Positions 61,262-64,000 of a stretch of 64,000 bases of DNA are shown here, in pieces. Source of the DNA: Cyanobacteria bacterium SZAS-4 (GTDB taxonomy: Bacteria; Cyanobacteriota; Vampirovibrionia; Obscuribacterales; Obscuribacteraceae); the NCBI GenBank assembly GCA_018266255.1, contig JAFEAT010000012.1, positions 1 to 64,000 on the forward strand. Reading direction: 5' to 3'. The position numbers and the translations under genes are program-made. The notes under the pieces were generated by a model, which worked only from the letters and a program-made list of their open reading frames with translations, ran no database searches and was not told where the DNA came from. Within the stretch, counting starts at the first letter, position 1. Each line of letters opens with the position of its first letter.

Positions 61262-62161
61262 TTAAACAACAGCGCCTTCAGCCGCTTCTGGAACTAACCA
61301 ACCTTCTGCTGACGCTTGCATTTTCGCTTTTTCTGCGCCGTTATCGATCGTCAATTCGAACAGTCTTCGCTGACTGCCGAAGACATATTTGGCTCTATTC
61401 ACAAGTGCCGTAATGTCGATGCAGTCGTGAGCGAAAATCACGTTATCAGGATGTCGATACCAGGAGTCGCCAGGCGGAAGAACAATGTCAGCAACCATGT
61501 CACCGATCTCAATTTCCTGTCGTTCCTTTTGCGCGCGCGGCGGCCAATTCAAAAAATATTTCTTCGAGTCGAAGCCAAGACTTTCCACTCGTCCGAGATA
61601 CGCCGATGTTTGTTCATCGACTGTAAAGCCTGATTCTTCGTAGGCACGAAGTTCGTCTACCCACACCTCTTTCAATACTTCTGCGACAGTCTGCATGTGC
61701 GGTTCGAGTCGCCACATTTGAGATGTCGGGAGGTAAGAGCGCGATGGTCTGAATTCCCAGGAGTCTTCGGTATATCTGACTTCGTACTGATGTGTATGCG
61801 CCCAGGCAGTCATCAAGACACTCATCCAGATGTTGTTGTCTTTGTAGACTTTGGCATAGCTTTTCTTGAACCATTCTTGCCAATCATCGAATCGGTCGTA
61901 CTGTCCAGACCGTTTCGTCAAACCCTCGCGCCATTCCTTTTCGTCCGGTAGGGGATCTTCGGCGTGGAAAAATTCTTCCCAATAGGCGCTTACAATCGCT
62001 GGCTCGAGCAAAACCAAATCAGGCTTGCCCATTTGCTGTTCCCACAACAGTTGGCAAGTCTTGATTGACTCTTCGCAGCGTGAATAGGGGTTGGAGTCCT
62101 TATAGTCAGTGTTGTGCCGAACCCAATCAACACCAGCGCGTATAAGAAAAGCAGGGATCAT
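61262..62161 (-). CDS. Unrecognised 299-residue soluble protein
   Basis: 299 residues, no signal or membrane helix. It is rich in Trp, Tyr, Asp and Glu (WQEWFKKSYAKVYKDNNIWMS, TEDSWEFRPSRSYLPTSQMWRLEPH, GDSWYRHPDNVIFAHDCIDI). It looks globular, and no family is recognised. It is convergent with rsmG and lies 76 bp downstream of malQ on the same strand, so the two may be co-transcribed. Confidence 0.65.
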   Translation of the reverse strand: MIPAFLIRAGVDWVRHNTDYKDSNPYSRCEESIKTCQLLWEQQMGKPDLVLLEPAIVSAYWEEFFHAEDPLPDEKEWREGLTKRSGQYDRFDDWQEWFKKSYAKVYKDNNIWMSVLMTAWAHTHQYEVRYTEDSWEFRPSRSYLPTSQMWRLEPHMQTVAEVLKEVWVDELRAYEESGFTVDEQTSAYLGRVESLGFDSKKYFLNWPPRAQKERQEIEIGDMVADIVLPPGDSWYRHPDNVIFAHDCIDITALVNRAKYVFGSQRRLFELTIDNGAEKAKMQASAEGWLVPEAAEGAVV

Positions 62162-62236
62162 TTAGACGGGAAACTCCACAAGTTCGCCTGAGGTTAGAAG
62201 CATAGTAGACCATTTTTGGCAAAGTATTAGGGCAAA

Positions 62237-63967
62237 CTAAACCGAAGCGCTCAGCACTTTTGGAGCGCGCCTTGTCTTTTCGATTAGTTCGGCGAATTTT
62301 TTGATTCTGCCTGAGTATTGCGGGTCTTTCTCGTAGTCAGTGATTGGGCGGTCCAGGCGTTGGCTCCAGTTCAGATCTCCGCTCAAACCAGGTTCATTGA
62401 AGCGCTGGCTGGTGCCAAGCAGGTCTGTGATCATGAACATTGCCACCCAACAATGGGTTTCCAACAGGACGTCCATGAACACTACGTGCAATTTCTCGTC
62501 GAACTTGAGTGGCGGCTTCTCTTCATCAAGTCCGAGGAAACGCATTAATCTTTGCATCTCCAGCCAGCCTTCATCACCTTTCGGACCGTGCCAGTAATCG
62601 ACGAGCCCCTTGTAAAACGAGGCAATCGGTTGGTGGTCGTGAGTGCCATAGGTTGCCAGGCTGAGCACAGGCAACTCTTCTTTCTCCTTAAATTCGCGGG
62701 TCTCTTCCACGCGCTCGAAAATCGGAATGGCGAACCCTGCGATGCCAAGTTTATGCAGTAGTGGTCTCACATATGGTGGCACTGTGCCGAGGTCTTCGGC
62801 AACAATTCCTGAAGGGCCAGCTGCGTCCATCAACACTTTCATAATTGCCGCACCATCTGCGCAATTCAATTCAGCGTCCTCTTCTTCTTCGTCACTACGT
62901 GGCAAGAACTGCGGCAGGCGCCCGTTTGTCAGCTTAGCCGCTTCTTTCTCGGTTAGTTCGACAAACTCGCCATTGCGCTCAGGAATCCACGGAAATGCGT
63001 AAACTCTGAAAAATCCAAGCACATGATCGATGCGGAAATAGTGGAACAAATCGGTCAAGTGTTTGACACGTTGACGCCACCACGCGTAGTTCTCGCGCTT
63101 GTGCTCTGCCCAGTTGTAGAGTGGCATTCCCCAGTTCTGTCCCCACTTCTGCGTGAAGAGGTCGCTCTGGAAAAAAGTTTCAGGCGGAGCGCCGCAAGAC
63201 CAATCGAGATCGAATAATTGTTTTTCGGCCCAGACATCGACGCTGTAGCGACTGACACCAAATGGAAGGTCACCCATAAGCTGAACAGATTTTTGTTCGG
63301 CATACTTTTTCACCTCGCCCCATTGCTGAAAAGCGATCCATTGCACGTATGACCAGAACTGACGATTTGTTTTTCTGTCAGGCTTACTTCCGGCTTCTGG
63401 AGCCAGTTCTGCATCTTTGTAGTCCTGCATAGCTGGTTCCCATTGCGTCCAGCAGGCGTTGCCATCATGCTCGTCCATCAACGCTCTGAAAAGAGAATAT
63501 GGTTTCAACCAGCGAGTGTTTTCCTTCTCGAATTTTTCCAGCGATTTTGCTTTCTCTGTTTTTTTGGACACTTCGGTTTTAGTGAAGTTTTCGAAGGCGG
63601 CACGCAGCAGGTCTGCTTTCAACTTTTTTACTTGTGGATAGTCAACAGAGCCAGTTCTTAGCTTCTTCAGCAATGCCGCGTCGGCGATCTTGTCGAAGCT
63701 TTCTTTAGTCAGCCCTGGTATCACATCTGGTGTGACTGCAATCAATGCTGGGTCGAGGGCGACGGAGCTGATCGCACCATAAGGACTGTTGTCACCACCA
63801 GTCTCGTTAATCGGTAGCACCTGCAAAATTCCGATCTTATTGTGGCTGCAGAAATCGACCGCATCTCGCATGGCTGCTGTGTCTCCGATGCCTAGGTCGT
63901 GAGGATGTCGCAGTGCGAAGACTGGAACCAAAATGCCTGCTAATTTCTTTTTGGTGTCAATTATCAT
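62237..63967 (-). CDS. malQ: 4-alpha-glucanotransferase (amylomaltase)
   Basis: 576 residues, GH77 family. All key residues are present: nucleophile Asp314 in FRIDH, acid/base Glu391 in IVAEDLGTVP, Asp444 in YGTHDH; the N-terminus GILVPVFALRHPHDLGIGD and GDNSPYGAISSVALDP are typical. It moves glucan segments between alpha-1,4-glucans, working with glycogen or maltodextrin metabolism in the cytoplasm. No other glycogen gene is in the window. Its start is 33 nt from the window end; the 5' flank is not visible. Confidence 0.95.
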   Translation of the reverse strand: MIIDTKKKLAGILVPVFALRHPHDLGIGDTAAMRDAVDFCSHNKIGILQVLPINETGGDNSPYGAISSVALDPALIAVTPDVIPGLTKESFDKIADAALLKKLRTGSVDYPQVKKLKADLLRAAFENFTKTEVSKKTEKAKSLEKFEKENTRWLKPYSLFRALMDEHDGNACWTQWEPAMQDYKDAELAPEAGSKPDRKTNRQFWSYVQWIAFQQWGEVKKYAEQKSVQLMGDLPFGVSRYSVDVWAEKQLFDLDWSCGAPPETFFQSDLFTQKWGQNWGMPLYNWAEHKRENYAWWRQRVKHLTDLFHYFRIDHVLGFFRVYAFPWIPERNGEFVELTEKEAAKLTNGRLPQFLPRSDEEEEDAELNCADGAAIMKVLMDAAGPSGIVAEDLGTVPPYVRPLLHKLGIAGFAIPIFERVEETREFKEKEELPVLSLATYGTHDHQPIASFYKGLVDYWHGPKGDEGWLEMQRLMRFLGLDEEKPPLKFDEKLHVVFMDVLLETHCWVAMFMITDLLGTSQRFNEPGLSGDLNWSQRLDRPITDYEKDPQYSGRIKKFAELIEKTRRAPKVLSASV

Positions 63968-64000
63968 GTTTAAATTCCTAGTCTGTCGAAAACGTGATCG

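Noticed and set aside
1..64000. CRISPR array, transposase, integrase or prophage
   Set aside because: No spaced direct repeats of the right length and no matching genes; the only repeats are short, paired or simple.

Overview
This 64 kb window reads as chromosomal DNA of a free-living diderm-type bacterium of medium G+C (by eye just under 50%). I see no insertion sequence, integrase, phage gene, plasmid replication gene or CRISPR array. The repertoire is TPR proteins, a TPR-CHAT protein, an STPK with a zinc-binding head, several two-component proteins, a TonB-C-terminal-like protein, a SpoIID-domain protein, and frequent TTG/GTG starts. This would suit a large-genome relative of the Cyanobacteria such as Vampirovibrionia/Melainabacteria (Obscuribacterales), but that placement is an inference from gene style and no phylogenetic marker was compared.

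Layout. 0-5 kb: a small basic protein preceded by three TGTCGACA palindromes, tRNA-Pro(TGG), a membrane-anchored zinc-ribbon/SH3 protein, a class II aldolase-histidine phosphatase pair, and a Spy-like periplasmic protein. 5-14 kb: a repetitive secreted protein with a TonB-like C-terminus, a TPR-DUF1963 protein, a tetranucleotide repeat in front of a secreted serine hydrolase, an OmpR-type response regulator with its PAS histidine kinase, and the STPK. 14-25 kb: a full-length OvoA (ovothiol synthesis), a TPR lipoprotein candidate, a rifampin-phosphotransferase-like enzyme, a Flp/TadE-like pilin, a CsoR repressor with an overlooked 48-residue Cys/His membrane peptide and its terminator, and the TPR-CHAT protein. 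25-36 kb: a secreted Pro-rich protein, an orphan response regulator, SpoIID protein plus membrane TPR protein, an unrecognised 399-residue protein, a GH18-like protein, a DUF899 protein, a TetR repressor and aldo/keto reductase with a clear operator between them, and a TPR protein. 36-47 kb, reading leftward: a hybrid sensor kinase (46.6-43.4 kb), then an overlapping gene string of penicillin acylase family protein, SerA, DUF3160 protein and a Thr-rich secreted protein. 47-64 kb: a GT-C type membrane protein, an XRE regulator, SbcC, a membrane/spermidine-synthase-fold fusion, a receiver-GAF-like protein, a 1457-residue acidic scaffold with DnaJ-like and MshEN-like segments, RsmG, an unrecognised protein and MalQ.

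Functional links that can be argued from position: csoR and the Cys-rich peptide form one short metal-response transcript; TetR probably represses the aldo/keto reductase through the 20-bp dyad between them; the acylase-SerA-DUF3160 genes are translationally coupled; the PAS kinase and its regulator are a cognate pair. No obviously new defence or mobile system is present. The best leads for undescribed biology are the csoR/48-aa peptide unit, the 1457-aa DnaJ/MshEN-like scaffold protein, the Asn/Gly-repeat TonB-like secreted protein, and the coupled acylase-SerA-DUF3160 operon.
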